From NCBI RefSeq assembly GCF_900129745.1, contig NZ_FQWS01000002.1, positions 124,001 to 188,000 of the forward strand: a stretch of DNA of 64,000 bases, written 5' to 3'. The stretch is from Winogradskyella jejuensis (GTDB taxonomy: Bacteria > Bacteroidota > Bacteroidia > Flavobacteriales > Flavobacteriaceae). The notes below the pieces were generated by a model that was given only the letters and a program-made list of their open reading frames with translations, made no database searches and was not told where the DNA came from. Positions 29,189 to 40,700 of the stretch are shown here, in pieces; positions within the stretch are counted from its first letter, which is position 1, and each line of letters opens with the position of its first letter. The translations under genes and the position numbers were made by a program.

Positions 29189-30024
29189 TAGTCTATTTTA
29201 GTCTTTGGTTTGTAGATAAACATAAAGTAGAGCCCAATAAGAATAAACGGAATACTTAAAATTTGTCCATTATTTAAAACATTACCAATAGCATCAGACA
29301 AATATTCACCGCTTTGCGGCTCTTTGTAATATTCAACAACAAATCTAACAGACCAAAGTAGAACTAAAAAGAGACCAAATAAGAAGCCTTGCTGTTCCGA
29401 TTTTTTTGTCTTCCAATAGGTGTAAAATAGAATAAAAAACACAACTAAATAAGCAAAACCTTCATAGAGTTGACTGGGATGTCTTGGTGCAGTTTCTCCA
29501 AGTTGTTTAAAAACAACACCAAAATCTGTACCTGTATATTTTCCTATGATTTCAGAATTGATAAAATTACCAAAGCGTACAAACATTGCGCCCAAAGCGA
29601 CAGCCACTACGACGCGGTCTAGAATCCATAATACAGTTTTCTTAAGTACTTTTTTATTGTATAAATACATAGAGATTATCATCGCTATAGCTGCACCATG
29701 ACTCGCTAAACCTTGGAATCCAGTAAACTCAAATCCACCTTTAAATTTAAAAGGGAGAAAAATGCTAAAGAAATCTTCTGTAATTAAATCTGGTTGGTAA
29801 AAAATGACATGCCCCAAACGTGCCCCCAACATAATTCCTAAAACCGAATAGATAAATAATGAATCTAGCGACTCCTCAGATTGATTTTCGTTTTTGTAGA
29901 TACGTTTTGTAATAAAAAAACCTAGTACGAAGGCAACAATCCACATTACACTATAAAAGTGAAGTTTAAAAAAACCTAAATCAAGATATTTTAAAGGGTC
30001 CCAAACAATTTCTAAAGCGAACAT
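29188..30024 (-). CDS. lgt: Prolipoprotein diacylglyceryl transferase
   Basis: This 278-residue inner-membrane enzyme transfers diacylglycerol to the lipobox cysteine of prolipoproteins. The family signature RFGNFINSEIIG and the GARLGHVIFY motif are present, and about seven membrane segments are visible. It lies downstream of yidD by 66 bp and is coupled to the DUF192 lipoprotein gene. Many lipoproteins encoded in this window depend on it. Confidence 0.97.
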   Translation of the reverse strand: MFALEIVWDPLKYLDLGFFKLHFYSVMWIVAFVLGFFITKRIYKNENQSEESLDSLFIYSVLGIMLGARLGHVIFYQPDLITEDFFSIFLPFKFKGGFEFTGFQGLASHGAAIAMIISMYLYNKKVLKKTVLWILDRVVVAVALGAMFVRFGNFINSEIIGKYTGTDFGVVFKQLGETAPRHPSQLYEGFAYLVVFFILFYTYWKTKKSEQQGFLFGLFLVLLWSVRFVVEYYKEPQSGEYLSDAIGNVLNNGQILSIPFILIGLYFMFIYKPKTKID

Positions 30025-30090
30025 ATAATTTTCTGTTTATGCTGTAAATATAAGATTTTAGAGACTAAAGAAAATTGAATTTATACTTAA

Positions 30091-30324
30091 TTAAAGGTCT
30101 TTTGGTGGAACAGGGTCGTAGCCCTTACCTCCAAAAGGATGACAACTAAAAATCCGTTTGATAGCTAGCCATCCGCCTTTAAAAAAACCATGAACTTCTA
30201 AAGCCTCTTTAGCGTAGTGAGAACAGGTTGGTTGGTACCTACAAGTTGCTGGGGTTAATGGTGAAATAAATTTCTGGTAAATCTTAATTAGAAATAGAAA
30301 GGGAGCAATCAGAACTTTTTTCAT
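30091..30324 (-). CDS. yidD: Membrane-protein insertion efficiency factor YidD
   Basis: This 77-residue protein has the invariant YidD core: [18 protein letters not shown] and [19 protein letters not shown], with the conserved cysteines. It supports YidC-mediated membrane protein insertion. Unlike the usual rnpA-yidD-yidC cluster, here it sits between cysS and lgt, which is common in Bacteroidota. Confidence 0.93.
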   Translation of the reverse strand: MKKVLIAPFLFLIKIYQKFISPLTPATCRYQPTCSHYAKEALEVHGFFKGGWLAIKRIFSCHPFGGKGYDPVPPKDL

Positions 30325-30333
30325 AACAGTTTT

Positions 30334-30374
30334 AAAAGTCCTTTCCTTTGGAAAGGATTTAGGATAAGCTTTTA
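30334..30374 (-). repeat. Stop-codon-linked palindromic repeat after cysS
   Basis: Directly after the cysS stop codon the minus strand reads AAGCTTATCCTAAATCCTT and then forms the hairpin TCCTTTCC-AAA-GGAAAGGA followed by a T-rich run. The segment ATCCTAAATCCTT recurs just after the stop codon of the phosphoesterase gene at 45493, so this is a dispersed element that may double as a terminator. Confidence 0.65.
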
Positions 30375-31853
30375 CTTAACAGAAAATGTTGTCCCATCTC
30401 TACCATCTTTCAATGTAATACCAGCTTGGGCTAACTCGTCTCTAATTTGGTCAGACAAAGCAAAGTCTTTGTTAATTCTGGCTTCTTTCCTTAGCTTAAT
30501 TAATAATTCTACTGCTGCATTGAGTTTGTCTGTTCCTGCATCCGAAGCTTGACTATTTACTAAACCAAGTATATCGAAAGTAAAGGTGTTTAAAGTCGAT
30601 TTTAATAGCTCTAAATCTTTTTCAGTAATACTCGCTTTATTATCATTTACTTGATTGATGTACTTAACAGCTTCAAACAGGTGAGCTATAAGAATAGGCG
30701 TATTAAAATCGTCATTCATAGCATCGTAGCACTTCTGTTTCCATTCAGAAACATCAAAAGAGGACGATTCACTAGTTCTTAGATTTTCAAGATTTCCAAG
30801 AGCTTCCATGAGTCTGTTAAACCCTTTTTCAGCAGCTAATAATCCATCATTGGTTAAATCTAAAATACTTCTGTAGGATGCCTGCATCATGAAAAAACGA
30901 ATAACGCCAGGTGTAAACCCTTTAGACATTTTATCATTTTCTCCTGAAAATAATTCAGCAGGATTTATATAGTTTCCTGTTGATTTACTCATGCGCGCAC
31001 CATTAAGCTCTAGCATATTGGCATGCATCCAATATTTTACTGGTGTTTTTCCTTTTGCAGCTTGGTTTTGTGCAATTTCACATTCGTGATGAGGAAATTT
31101 AAGATCCATTCCGCCACCATGAATGTCAAAAAATTCGCCTAAATATTTTGTGCTCATTGCAGTACACTCTAAGTGCCAGCCAGGGAAACCATCGCTCCAA
31201 GGACTTGGCCAACGCATAATATGCGTAGGTTCGGCTTTTTTCCAAAGTGCAAAATCTTGTGGATTTTTCTTATCACTTTGACCATCTAAAGTTCTGGTAT
31301 TGTGTATAAGGTCTTCGAGCTTACGTTTACTTAAAATACCATACTCGTTAGATTCATTGTATTTATGGACATCAAAATAAACTGAACCATTGACCACGTA
31401 TGCAAATCCATTATCTATTATGGTCTGAATAAGTTCTATCTGTTCTATAATATGACCCGTTGCTGTAGGCTCTATACTAGGTGATAGAAAATTAAGCGTT
31501 CGTAAAACATTATGAAAGTCAACAGTATAGCGTTGTACAACCTCCATTGGTTCAATTTCTTCTACACGGGCTTTTTTTGTGATTTTATCTTCACCTAAAT
31601 CGGCATCATTTTCTAAGTGCCCAGCATCTGTAATATTTCGCACATAACGTACTTTGTAACCCAGATGTTTTAGGTATCTAAATATCATGTCAAAAGACAT
31701 AAACGTCCTTACGTTACCCAAATGCACATTGCTGTAAACTGTAGGTCCACACACATACATGCCAACATAGCCTTTGGTTATGGGCTGAAAAACTTCTTTT
31801 TCCCCAGAAAGGGAATTGTAAATCTTTATCTGTTGATTTTCGTAAAGATGCAT
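30372..31853 (-). CDS. cysS: Cysteinyl-tRNA synthetase
   Basis: This 493-residue class I synthetase charges tRNA-Cys. It shows the zinc-ligand YVCGPTVY region, the HIGH-type motif [14 protein letters not shown], and the KMSKS-type motif ARMSKSTGN. The C-terminal anticodon-binding helical domain is complete. It is 45 bp downstream of folE on the same strand, so a folE-cysS transcript is likely, ending in the palindromic repeat. Confidence 0.97.
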   Translation of the reverse strand: MHLYENQQIKIYNSLSGEKEVFQPITKGYVGMYVCGPTVYSNVHLGNVRTFMSFDMIFRYLKHLGYKVRYVRNITDAGHLENDADLGEDKITKKARVEEIEPMEVVQRYTVDFHNVLRTLNFLSPSIEPTATGHIIEQIELIQTIIDNGFAYVVNGSVYFDVHKYNESNEYGILSKRKLEDLIHNTRTLDGQSDKKNPQDFALWKKAEPTHIMRWPSPWSDGFPGWHLECTAMSTKYLGEFFDIHGGGMDLKFPHHECEIAQNQAAKGKTPVKYWMHANMLELNGARMSKSTGNYINPAELFSGENDKMSKGFTPGVIRFFMMQASYRSILDLTNDGLLAAEKGFNRLMEALGNLENLRTSESSSFDVSEWKQKCYDAMNDDFNTPILIAHLFEAVKYINQVNDNKASITEKDLELLKSTLNTFTFDILGLVNSQASDAGTDKLNAAVELLIKLRKEARINKDFALSDQIRDELAQAGITLKDGRDGTTFSVK

Positions 31854-31898
31854 GTCCTTTAAGTTATGAATTTAAAACGATGAAAACTAAAATGAGAT

Positions 31899-32573
31899 TT
31901 AGAATTCAGTGTCTAATTTAATATAATCTAGGAATTCTCGACGTGTTTCTTTTGTTTTGAATTTTCCACCAAATTCTGAAGTCACAGTGCTACTAGCAAT
32001 ATCTCTAATACCACGAGAGTTTACACAAAGGTGCTTTGCGTCTATAACACAAGCAACATCTTTAGTGCCTAAAACGTCTTGAAGTTCTTTTACGATTTGG
32101 ATAGTTAAACGTTCCTGTACTTGAGGGCGTTTAGCATAGTAATCTACGATACGGTTCATTTTTGATAATCCAACAACGCTACCATTAGATATATATGCTA
32201 CATGCGCTTTACCAACTATAGGGAGTAGGTGATGCTCACAAGTAGAATATACCGTAATGTTTTTTTCCACTAACATTTCGCCGTACTTATACTTGTTGTC
32301 AAAAGTTGACGCACTTGGTTTATTATCTGGATGTAGGCCAGCAAAAATTTCGTTGACAAACATTTTTGCAACGCGGTTAGGCGTGCCTTTAAGACTATCG
32401 TCTGTAAGGTCTAGTCCAAGAGTTTCCATAATGTGTTTAACGTCTGCTTTTATGCTGTCAATCTTTTCAGAATTACTTAATGTAAAAGCATCGTCTCTAA
32501 GAGGTGTTTCACTCGAAGAACTTACATGATCATCGCCAATGGCATCGATATCAAAATCGTTTTCTATTTTCAT
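31899..32573 (-). CDS. folE: GTP cyclohydrolase I
   Basis: This 224-residue enzyme makes dihydroneopterin triphosphate from GTP, the first step of folate synthesis and a source for queuosine. The zinc-binding and catalytic motifs are present: STCEHHLLPIVGKAHVAYI and the C-terminal VIDAKHLCVNSRGI. The acidic N-terminal 35 residues are outside the core and variable in the family. A -7 box lies at 32599-32606. Confidence 0.97.
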   Translation of the reverse strand: MKIENDFDIDAIGDDHVSSSSETPLRDDAFTLSNSEKIDSIKADVKHIMETLGLDLTDDSLKGTPNRVAKMFVNEIFAGLHPDNKPSASTFDNKYKYGEMLVEKNITVYSTCEHHLLPIVGKAHVAYISNGSVVGLSKMNRIVDYYAKRPQVQERLTIQIVKELQDVLGTKDVACVIDAKHLCVNSRGIRDIASSTVTSEFGGKFKTKETRREFLDYIKLDTEF

Positions 32574-32598
32574 TTATATGGTGTGTAAAATGAGAGTG

Positions 32599-32606
32599 CA
32601 AAGATA
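32599..32606 (-). promoter_or_regulatory. -7 box of folE
   Basis: On the minus strand TATCTTTG matches TAnnTTTG exactly, 25 bp before the folE ATG. Confidence 0.5.
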
Positions 32607-32738
32607 ACTAAATAAAATAGTATAAATAGGTTAGGGTTTTCTTAAATATAGCTGTTATATAAGTAAATACCGTTTTGTAGCGTTAACTTGTTAGCAATAC
32701 TGGAGGTATTCGCTGCAATTTCATTAACTTTATAGACT

Positions 32739-32746
32739 TAATTTTG
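32739..32746 (+). promoter_or_regulatory. -7 box directly before the first T9SS giant (leaderless-type)
   Basis: TAATTTTG is an exact TAnnTTTG match; the ATG at 32753 follows after 6 bases. Confidence 0.45.
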
Positions 32747-32752
32747 TTGTCA

Positions 32753-35700
32753 ATGCCAAATAAAAATATATTCCTACTGCTGTTTTTAAGTTTATCTTAT
32801 TTGTCCTTTGGACAATTTAGCGTACCTGGAGGTATTACTTGTAATCAAGCTGCTCCGATTTGTTCGGATAATTCTGGAACTTATGTTTTTGAAAATAATA
32901 CAGATAACACTACAAATATTAACATGCAGGTGGGCTGCTTAGGAGATGCTCCTAGACCATCGTGGTTCTTTTTACAAGTTGACCAAACAGGAGATTTAGC
33001 TTTTACTATAAATCAGTGGCAGGATAATAATAATGACGGAATTAATAACGACGGACCTGGTACAGGTATCGACGTAGATTTTATAGCTTGGGGACCATTT
33101 GCTTCGGATACAGGCAATTGCAATAATATTAACATCAATTGTCCAGGATGTCCTGATAATACAGCAAATCCAACATTTTATCCAAATGATTTAGATAATT
33201 CCAACATCATAGATTGTAGCTGGTCTCCACAACCAACAGAAACCTTAACTATAAATGGTGCGCAATCTGGAGAGTTCTATTTACTATTAATCGCTAATTA
33301 TGGTAATGGGCCTGGTAATCCTGGTGTGCCAGGAGCAATAGAAATAGTACAAACAAATTTTGGAACTCCTGGAGGTGGTTCGACAGATTGTAGCATTATA
33401 GATATCAATGGAATATTGGGTCCAGATCAGAATATTTGTGACATGTCTTCAATTCCCTTAGATGCTAATCCTAGTAGTGACCCTACTTTTGTTGATTATG
33501 CGTGGGAATTTAATGATGGAACAGGTTTTGCCCCAATTCCGGGAACAGATGGTTTATCCTCTATTTCTGTTTCTAATGCGGGAGAATATCAGGTGACAAT
33601 AACTGATAATCTTGGTGGCTCTGATACAGATGTTATTGAAATTACAGTTACAGCTTTACCAACTGTTAATACAGTTGATAATCAGTTTATTTGTGATGCC
33701 AATAACGATGGTTTTTTCGATTTTGATTTTACTATTTTGGATGCTACAATTATTGGTGCTCAAACAAATGTTGATGTTACTTATCATAACTCAATGAATG
33801 ATGCAATGAATGGTGTGAATCCTATAATGGGGCTTTATACTAATGCTACAGCTTACACCGCAGAGCCTATTTTTATAAGAGTTGAGAATACAATAAATAG
33901 AGATTGTGCTAGTACCGGAAGTTTCGATATTAATGTTTTTAATAGTCCTGCTGCTAATCCAGTTGATAACCAATTAATTTGTGACGATAACAACGACGGT
34001 TTTTGGGATTTTGATTTAGATGCCTTGCGTCCAATAGTACTAGGAACACAAGACCCAATGGTATACGGGGTTTCATTTCATCTAGACCCGTTGGATGCAA
34101 ATACAAGCTCTACTACAAATCCTTTGCCAAATACATTTACAAATTTGGTCGCTTACGATGAAGATACAATATGGGTAAGAATAGAAAATATCACAAGTGC
34201 TGATGCAAATGCTTGTTTTGAGGTTATAAGCTTTGATATAGATGTTTTTAACCAACCAGCAGCAGAAACTATAGCTCCACAACTAATATGTGATGACAAT
34301 AATGATGGTTTCTGGGATTTTGATTTAGATGCTTTAAGGTCAATTGCTTTAGGTACGCAAGACCCGCTTCAGTTTGAAGTTTCATTTCATCTAGACCCTT
34401 CAGATTCAAATACAAGCTCTACAACTAATCCATTGCCTAACACATTTACAAATCTTGTAGCTTATCAAGATGATATCATTTATGTGAGAGTAGAAAACGT
34501 AGATAATAGAGAGTGTTATGATATTTCGCAATTCCTTATTGATGTCTTTGAACAACCAACACCTTCGACTTACACCTATGAATTATGCGATGACAGTACA
34601 GATGGAGATGATACTAACGGGTTTGTTGATTTTCCTTTAACTCCAACTGATATTGATAGTTTTGTATTGAATGGTCAAGACCCAACACAATTTACGGTGA
34701 CGTATCATTTAAATCAAAATGATGCAGATAACAATGTAGGAGCAATCACTAACTTATATACAGACGACGCTCAAATTATTGCCCGTGTGGAGAATAACGA
34801 TAATACTGATTGTTATGAAACCGTTGAAGTAAATTTAGAAGTTAACGCACTTCCTGTAATTACTAACATGGTAGAATTATTACAATGTGACGATGATACA
34901 GATGGGATATCAAACTTTAATTTAACCGAGGCAGAAGTTTTAATTTCTACAAATTTTGCAAACGAAACATTTACTTATCATATAAATCCTGCTGATGCGG
35001 TTAGTGGAGCTAATGCTATTATAAACCCAACAGCTTACGCCAATACAGACCCATCTTCTAACCCAGATATTTTATTTGTTAGGGTAGAAAACAATGATAC
35101 TTGTTTTAGAGTAGCGCAGTTAGACTTATTTGTATCTGCAACTCAGATTCCAGCAAACATTGAAATTTTATATGAAGAATGCGATGTGGTTGATGTAGCA
35201 GATGCAGATATTACAAACGGTATCACAACTTTTGATTTTAGTGATGCTGAAGCGCAAATTAGAGCTCAGGCTGGACTACCAACAGGTCAAAACTTAACCT
35301 TTACATTTTATGAATCTGAAGCTGATGCTCTGGCAGAGCTTAATGCTATTCCAGATATCTCAAATCATAGAAATGATGCTTCACCATTTGAACAAGAAAT
35401 TTATGTAAGAGTAGACAGCGATGTAGATAATGCCTGTGTTGGTTTAGGACTGCACGTGCGTTTACGAACCATAAATCCAACACCAAATCTAAATCCAGAT
35501 CCAATCATTCTTTGTGATGATGTTACAGTAGGTGATTTATCAGAAGAATTTGATCTTACTATTAGAGAGGCTTTTATATTCAATGGAGATACAAATGTAA
35601 ATGCAACCTATCATACTACTTTTGCCGGTGCAAATGCGAATGATAATTCTATTCCGTCTCCTACAACTTATAATAATACAAACCCATCAGAAACCATTTT

Positions 35701-37126
35701 TGTAAGAGTAACAAACACTACCACAACTTGCTATGCAATTGTAGAGTTAAATATTCAAGTTAACCCTTTACCAGATGATAGTGCAGTAGTTACAGATTTT
35801 TTTGAATGCGAAAACAATACCGACTTTGTTTTTGGTTTTGATTTAGAATCTAAAACAGATGAAATACTAAATGGTCAAGACCCTATGGAATTTACGGTGA
35901 CTTATCATGAGACGCAATTAGATGCAGACAACCTAACAAACCCATTAGCTAGTCCTTACGAAAATACAATAAGTAATCCTCAGCCGATTTTTGTAGCGAT
36001 AACAAATAACACAACAGGTTGTTCAATTAGTACTATTAGTTTTAATATTGATGTTCAAGAAGGCGCAGATGCTACAGATATTTTATATGAAGAATGCGAT
36101 GTTGTTGGAGATAATGATGGCTTCACTCAATTTGATTTAGCATCGGTAGAAGCAGAAGTGCTTAACGGTCAAGACCCAACGGCATTCAGTATTGATTTTT
36201 ACGATAATTTTGATGATGCATTTAACAATAATTTGCCAGAGAGATTACCACTATTATATGAAAATTTAACGGTGAATACTCAGGTTATCTATGCTCGCGT
36301 TAGTAATAATATTAGACCAGATGAGTGTTTTGATATTGCAGAAGTCACACTTCAAGTTAATTTACTCCCAATATTTGATTTAGAAGAAGAATACATATTA
36401 TGTTTATCCAGTAATGATGAGGCCACAGTAGATGTGCCTCCTGTTTTAGATACAGGTTTATCAGATACAGATTATGCATTTGAGTGGAGTCTTGATGGTA
36501 TTGTATTGCCAACAGAAACAGGTTCTAGTTTAATTCCCACACAAGGCGGAGTTTATGATGTTGTAGTTACAGATATCGCTACATCTACGGTTACAATGTG
36601 TCAAAATTTTGATTCTGCATTGGTTATTGAAAGTGGACTTCCAGATACTTTTGATCTTGAGGTCACTTCACAAGCTTTTACAGGTAATAATATGATTATT
36701 GCTACTGCAACAGGTAACAGTACTTATGAATTTAGTCTAGATAATGGTCCTTGGGAATTAGTTGGTGAATTTGAAAATGTTACAGGAGGCGAGCATACGG
36801 TCTACGTCAGAGACGTTAACGGTTGTGGTATTTTGTCAAGAGATATTACAGTTATAGATTATCCAAAATTCTTCACACCAAATGGTGATGGAAATAATGA
36901 TACTTGGACTATTAAAGGGATAAATACACAGCCTACAGCGGTTATTTATATATATGATCGTTACGGAAAACTTTTAAAACAACTAAGTCCTACAAGTCCA
37001 GGATGGGATGGAACATTTAATGGTAACCGAATGCCAAGCAGCGATTATTGGTTTACTCTAGAATATACAGAACCAACAAATAATGAAACTAGAACTTTTA
37101 GTGCGCACTTTGCACTTAAACGTTGA
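32753..37126 (+). CDS. Giant surface protein with nine tandem modules and T9SS type-B sorting domain
   Basis: This 1457-residue protein has a signal peptide (about 1-20, ending SFGQ). An N-terminal domain (about 20-215: ITCNQAAPICSDNSGTYVF, SWFFLQVDQTG) is typical of gliding-motility-associated proteins, and an Ig-like segment follows. Nine tandem modules of about 95-105 residues run over about 33674-36375, each with CDDNNDGFxDFDL ... TYH ... IYVRVEN. The C-terminus carries the type-B (gliding) sorting domain PKFFTPNGDGNNDTW ... YDRYGKLL, which sends it through the T9SS to the surface. ATG 32753 is preferred to a TTG three codons earlier. The last 450 residues nearly match the protein at 37783. 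Adhesion or matrix function is inferred. Confidence 0.93.
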   Translation: MPNKNIFLLLFLSLSYLSFGQFSVPGGITCNQAAPICSDNSGTYVFENNTDNTTNINMQVGCLGDAPRPSWFFLQVDQTGDLAFTINQWQDNNNDGINNDGPGTGIDVDFIAWGPFASDTGNCNNININCPGCPDNTANPTFYPNDLDNSNIIDCSWSPQPTETLTINGAQSGEFYLLLIANYGNGPGNPGVPGAIEIVQTNFGTPGGGSTDCSIIDINGILGPDQNICDMSSIPLDANPSSDPTFVDYAWEFNDGTGFAPIPGTDGLSSISVSNAGEYQVTITDNLGGSDTDVIEITVTALPTVNTVDNQFICDANNDGFFDFDFTILDATIIGAQTNVDVTYHNSMNDAMNGVNPIMGLYTNATAYTAEPIFIRVENTINRDCASTGSFDINVFNSPAANPVDNQLICDDNNDGFWDFDLDALRPIVLGTQDPMVYGVSFHLDPLDANTSSTTNPLPNTFTNLVAYDEDTIWVRIENITSADANACFEVISFDIDVFNQPAAETIAPQLICDDNNDGFWDFDLDALRSIALGTQDPLQFEVSFHLDPSDSNTSSTTNPLPNTFTNLVAYQDDIIYVRVENVDNRECYDISQFLIDVFEQPTPSTYTYELCDDSTDGDDTNGFVDFPLTPTDIDSFVLNGQDPTQFTVTYHLNQNDADNNVGAITNLYTDDAQIIARVENNDNTDCYETVEVNLEVNALPVITNMVELLQCDDDTDGISNFNLTEAEVLISTNFANETFTYHINPADAVSGANAIINPTAYANTDPSSNPDILFVRVENNDTCFRVAQLDLFVSATQIPANIEILYEECDVVDVADADITNGITTFDFSDAEAQIRAQAGLPTGQNLTFTFYESEADALAELNAIPDISNHRNDASPFEQEIYVRVDSDVDNACVGLGLHVRLRTINPTPNLNPDPIILCDDVTVGDLSEEFDLTIREAFIFNGDTNVNATYHTTFAGANANDNSIPSPTTYNNTNPSETIFVRVTNTTTTCYAIVELNIQVNPLPDDSAVVTDFFECENNTDFVFGFDLESKTDEILNGQDPMEFTVTYHETQLDADNLTNPLASPYENTISNPQPIFVAITNNTTGCSISTISFNIDVQEGADATDILYEECDVVGDNDGFTQFDLASVEAEVLNGQDPTAFSIDFYDNFDDAFNNNLPERLPLLYENLTVNTQVIYARVSNNIRPDECFDIAEVTLQVNLLPIFDLEEEYILCLSSNDEATVDVPPVLDTGLSDTDYAFEWSLDGIVLPTETGSSLIPTQGGVYDVVVTDIATSTVTMCQNFDSALVIESGLPDTFDLEVTSQAFTGNNMIIATATGNSTYEFSLDNGPWELVGEFENVTGGEHTVYVRDVNGCGILSRDITVIDYPKFFTPNGDGNNDTWTIKGINTQPTAVIYIYDRYGKLLKQLSPTSPGWDGTFNGNRMPSSDYWFTLEYTEPTNNETRTFSAHFALKR
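33674..36375 (+). repeat. Nine tandem coding modules (about 300 bp each)
   Basis: Consecutive modules share the frame CD..NDGF.DFDL, a central TYH/SFH, and IxVRVEN. Modules 2 and 3 are most alike (both with DFDLDALR and NPLPNTFTNLVAY), pointing to a recent duplication; the others are more divergent. Confidence 0.8.
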
Positions 37127-37150
37127 TAAAATTTCAAATTATGATTATCG

Positions 37151-37184
37151 AAAAAAGCCTTTGAAAACATTCAAAGGCTTTTTT
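37151..37184 (+). terminator. Intrinsic terminator of the first T9SS giant
   Basis: A 15-bp stem (AAAAAAGCCTTTGAA / TTCAAAGGCTTTTTT) with a 4-base loop lies 24 bp after the stop. Confidence 0.9.
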
Positions 37185-37316
37185 AGTTTAAAGGCTAGGA
37201 ATTTCTCAAGTCTACCTGTTATATACTTAAATATATCATTATATCGATAAGCATGTGGATTTGGCTATATGTTTGTTAAAATTTTATTAAATTCCAAGAT
37301 TATTTAAGAACTCGCT

Positions 37317-37772
37317 ATGATTAAGAGAATTTTACTGCTGCTTTTTGTTTGTATAGGACTCAGCATTTACGGACAATCTCAAAAGCAGATTTTGCCTTTA
37401 GCTAAATATGGAGATAATTTAAGTCACCCTTTAACTGCCAAAGAACGTTCCTTTATTGATGAGGTTTATGGAGAGTATGCTAATAAATTTGTTTATGAAA
37501 ATGCTCATAGACTCAAAGCAATTAAACATATTCTCAGAAATAGAGTGGTAATTGAAAATGTAAGTTCATCTAAGATAGAGAAAGAGTATACTGAATTATC
37601 AAATGTTCCATTACAAACAGGTTTTGTCTCTAATCTAAAAAGAGATAAAGTTTTTAATCCTAAAACTTTCAATCCATTAAAATTCAACTTTGAATTTTAC
37701 GGTACCAATAGTGTAATTTATCATGTTGATGATACAAACTATTATATCGTAATAAAGTCTCAGTACCTATAA
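37317..37772 (+). CDS. Small exported protein between the two T9SS giants
   Basis: This 151-residue protein has a signal peptide (about 1-20, ending SIYGQ). The mature part begins SQKQILPLAKYGDNLSH, has a helical middle, and ends in beta-type segments (KFNFEFYGTNSVIYHVDDTNYYIVIK). I recognise no family and no PorP/SprF-type barrel. It is 10 bp upstream of the second giant and after the first giant's terminator, so it is probably co-transcribed with the second. A partner, chaperone or anchoring role is inference. Confidence 0.75.
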   Translation: MIKRILLLLFVCIGLSIYGQSQKQILPLAKYGDNLSHPLTAKERSFIDEVYGEYANKFVYENAHRLKAIKHILRNRVVIENVSSSKIEKEYTELSNVPLQTGFVSNLKRDKVFNPKTFNPLKFNFEFYGTNSVIYHVDDTNYYIVIKSQYL

Positions 37773-37782
37773 ATTCAATAGT

Positions 37783-40700
37783 ATGAAGAATATAATTACC
37801 CTCTTTTTTGTATTTAATTCATTTATAATATTCAGTCAAGATTTAATTATGCAACCTGGTACATTTAATCAATGTACAGGAACATTCTTTGATAGTGGTG
37901 GCGGTACAGGAAATTACTCGAGTAATGAAGATATTATTATAACAATTTGTCCTGACACACCAGGAGATTTGGTAAGGTTGAACTTTACAGCTTTTAATAC
38001 TGAAGATGGTGTGGACATCATGACTATTTTTAATGGTGATGATGAAACAGCCCCTCCATTTGGGGATTTTACTGGTACTACAAGCCCAAATACTGTTCAA
38101 GCTACTCAAGACAATACAACGGGTTGTATAACTGTTCAATTTGTTTCTAATGGATTTGGAAATACAACGGGTTGGGCTGCTGATATATCGTGTATTACTA
38201 ATTGTCAAATAATAAACTCGCAAATTGACACTGCTTCTCCTTCTCCTAATGGAGACGGTTATATAAGAGTTTGTCCAAACGAAGAGATTACATTAACAGG
38301 TAGTGCTACGTTTTCAGATGACGGGACTGGAGCAACATATCAATGGGATTTGGGAGATGGCAATACCATAGATGGTACCACAGCGACTTTTTCTTACCCA
38401 GACCCAGGCGTTTATATCGTTAATCTCAACGTAAGAGATGCAAATACAGATATAGATCCTTTGGGTTGTCAAAACAATAATCTTATCAACCAAGTTATAC
38501 AGGTTAGTAATGAACCAGATTTTACAGGTACTGAAGCTGCACAAACTCAAATATGTATAGGTGAGTCTACAACAATAACTGGACAAGTAGTGGGTGTTTT
38601 GCAACCAGACAGCTGTACACCACCATTTGATAATAATGTCGATTTACCAGATGGGAGTGGTGATGTATATCAGACCGAAACTATAGTTGATTGTTTTGAT
38701 TCTTCTGCTGTTCTTACTGATGCTTCAGAGATTTTAAACATTTGTATTAATATGGAGCATTCATATGTTGGTGATTTAGATATAACTATAGTTTCTCCAA
38801 ATGGCCAGGAAGCAGATTTATTTCAAAGCAGTCTTGCATTTGGAGAGTCAGTTGGAGAGTCAAATGGAGCTGATGATGGTGTTCCAGGGGTCGGTAGTGA
38901 CTACTGTTTTTCTATGGGGGCGGCTGTTCCTCTTACTGCCGCACCTATAATAACTGCTGGGAGTCCACCTGTAAATACATTTCAACCAGGAACTTATTTG
39001 CCTGTAGAGAGTTTTGCTAATTTAGTAGGAAGCCCATTAAATGGTACATGGATAATTAGGGTAACTGATAATTTTTCTCAAGATGATGGTACAATTTTTT
39101 CTTGGGATATTGAGTTTGATCCAAGTATTGTTCCGCCTGAGCTATCATTTACACCAGTAATTGTCTCAGAGTCTTGGGATACAGACCCATCTATTACAAA
39201 TACAACTGGTAATACTATAACAGTTGAGCCTGCTACTTTAGGGCAGCATTGTTATACCTACAGAGCAGTTAATGATTTTGGTTGTGAGTATACTGAAGAG
39301 GTTTGTATAGATGTAGTTGATTTAGATAATCCTAGCTTTACGGTAACTCCTGCTTGTGGTGGAGGTACTGCAAGTATAACTGGTGACCCAGGAGGAACTT
39401 TTGCTTTAAATCCAGTACCAACTGATGGTGCTGTAATTAATCCTACAACTGGAGAGGTTACTGGTGGAGGATCTGCCGTTACCTATACTGTGGAGTATAC
39501 CACAGCAGGAATTTGTCCACAAACAAGTACACAAAATTTAACAACTCTTGTGTCCGATGTAGACCCAAGTTTTACAATAGCACCAACATGTGATGGTGGA
39601 ACAGTAACTATAACAGGAGATACAGGTGGTGTTTTTACTTTTAATCCAGTACCAACAGATGGCGCTACAATTGATGCTGCTACTGGAGAAGTAACTAATG
39701 GAATTTCTGGGACTACTTATACTGTAGAGTATACAACTTCTGGAACATGTATATTAAGTTCAACTCAGGATGTTACTGTAATTATAGCTGACGATTCAAG
39801 TTTTACAGTAACACCAACTTGTGATGGAGGTACAGCAACAATTACTGGTGCTACAGGAGGAACCTTTGCTTTTAACCCTATGCCAACAGATGGTGCGGTA
39901 ATTGATACAGTCACAGGTGAAGTTACTAATGGTTTGTCAGGTTCCACATATACGATTGAATACACAACTTCAGGTACTTGTCCAACCGTAGGTACAGAGA
40001 ATTTAACGGTGGCGATACAAGATGATGCAAGTTTTACAATGACGCCGACTTGTGATGGTGGTACTGCAACAATTACAGGCGATGCAGGAGGAACATTTTC
40101 TTTTAATCCTATACCTACTGACGGTGCAGTAATTGATGCATCCTCAGGGGAAGTCACTAACGGCACATCAGCTACAACATACACAATAGAATATACGACT
40201 TCAGGAACTTGTCCAGATACATCTACACAAGATGTGACGGTTCTTACAGCAGATAATCCGAGTTTTACTATAACGGCCACTTGCGATGGTGGTACTGCAT
40301 CTATTACTGGTGATGCAGGAGGAACATTTGCTTTTAATCCAGTACCTACTGATGGAGCATTAATAGATACAGTTACAGGTGAAGTGACTAACGGTACATC
40401 AGCGACAACTTATACAATAGAATATACAACTGCAGGAACTTGCCTTCAATCTTCAACACAAGATGTTACTGTACTTACGGCTGACGACCCAAGTTTTACG
40501 GTGACACCAACCTGTGATGGCGGTACCGCAACAATAACAGGAGATATTGGCGGAATATTTGCTTTTAATCCTGTGCCAACTGATGGCGCAGTTATAGATT
40601 CAGCTACTGGTGAAGTTACTAATGGTGTCTCAGCAACAACATACACTATAGAATATACAACTGTGGGTACTTGTCCGCAAACGCAAGCTCAAAATCTTAC

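Noticed and set aside
39765..40280. Long minus-strand ORF (171 codons) opposite the repeat array
   Set aside because: It is the antisense shadow of a repetitive coding region, with periodic composition and no start context or family match.
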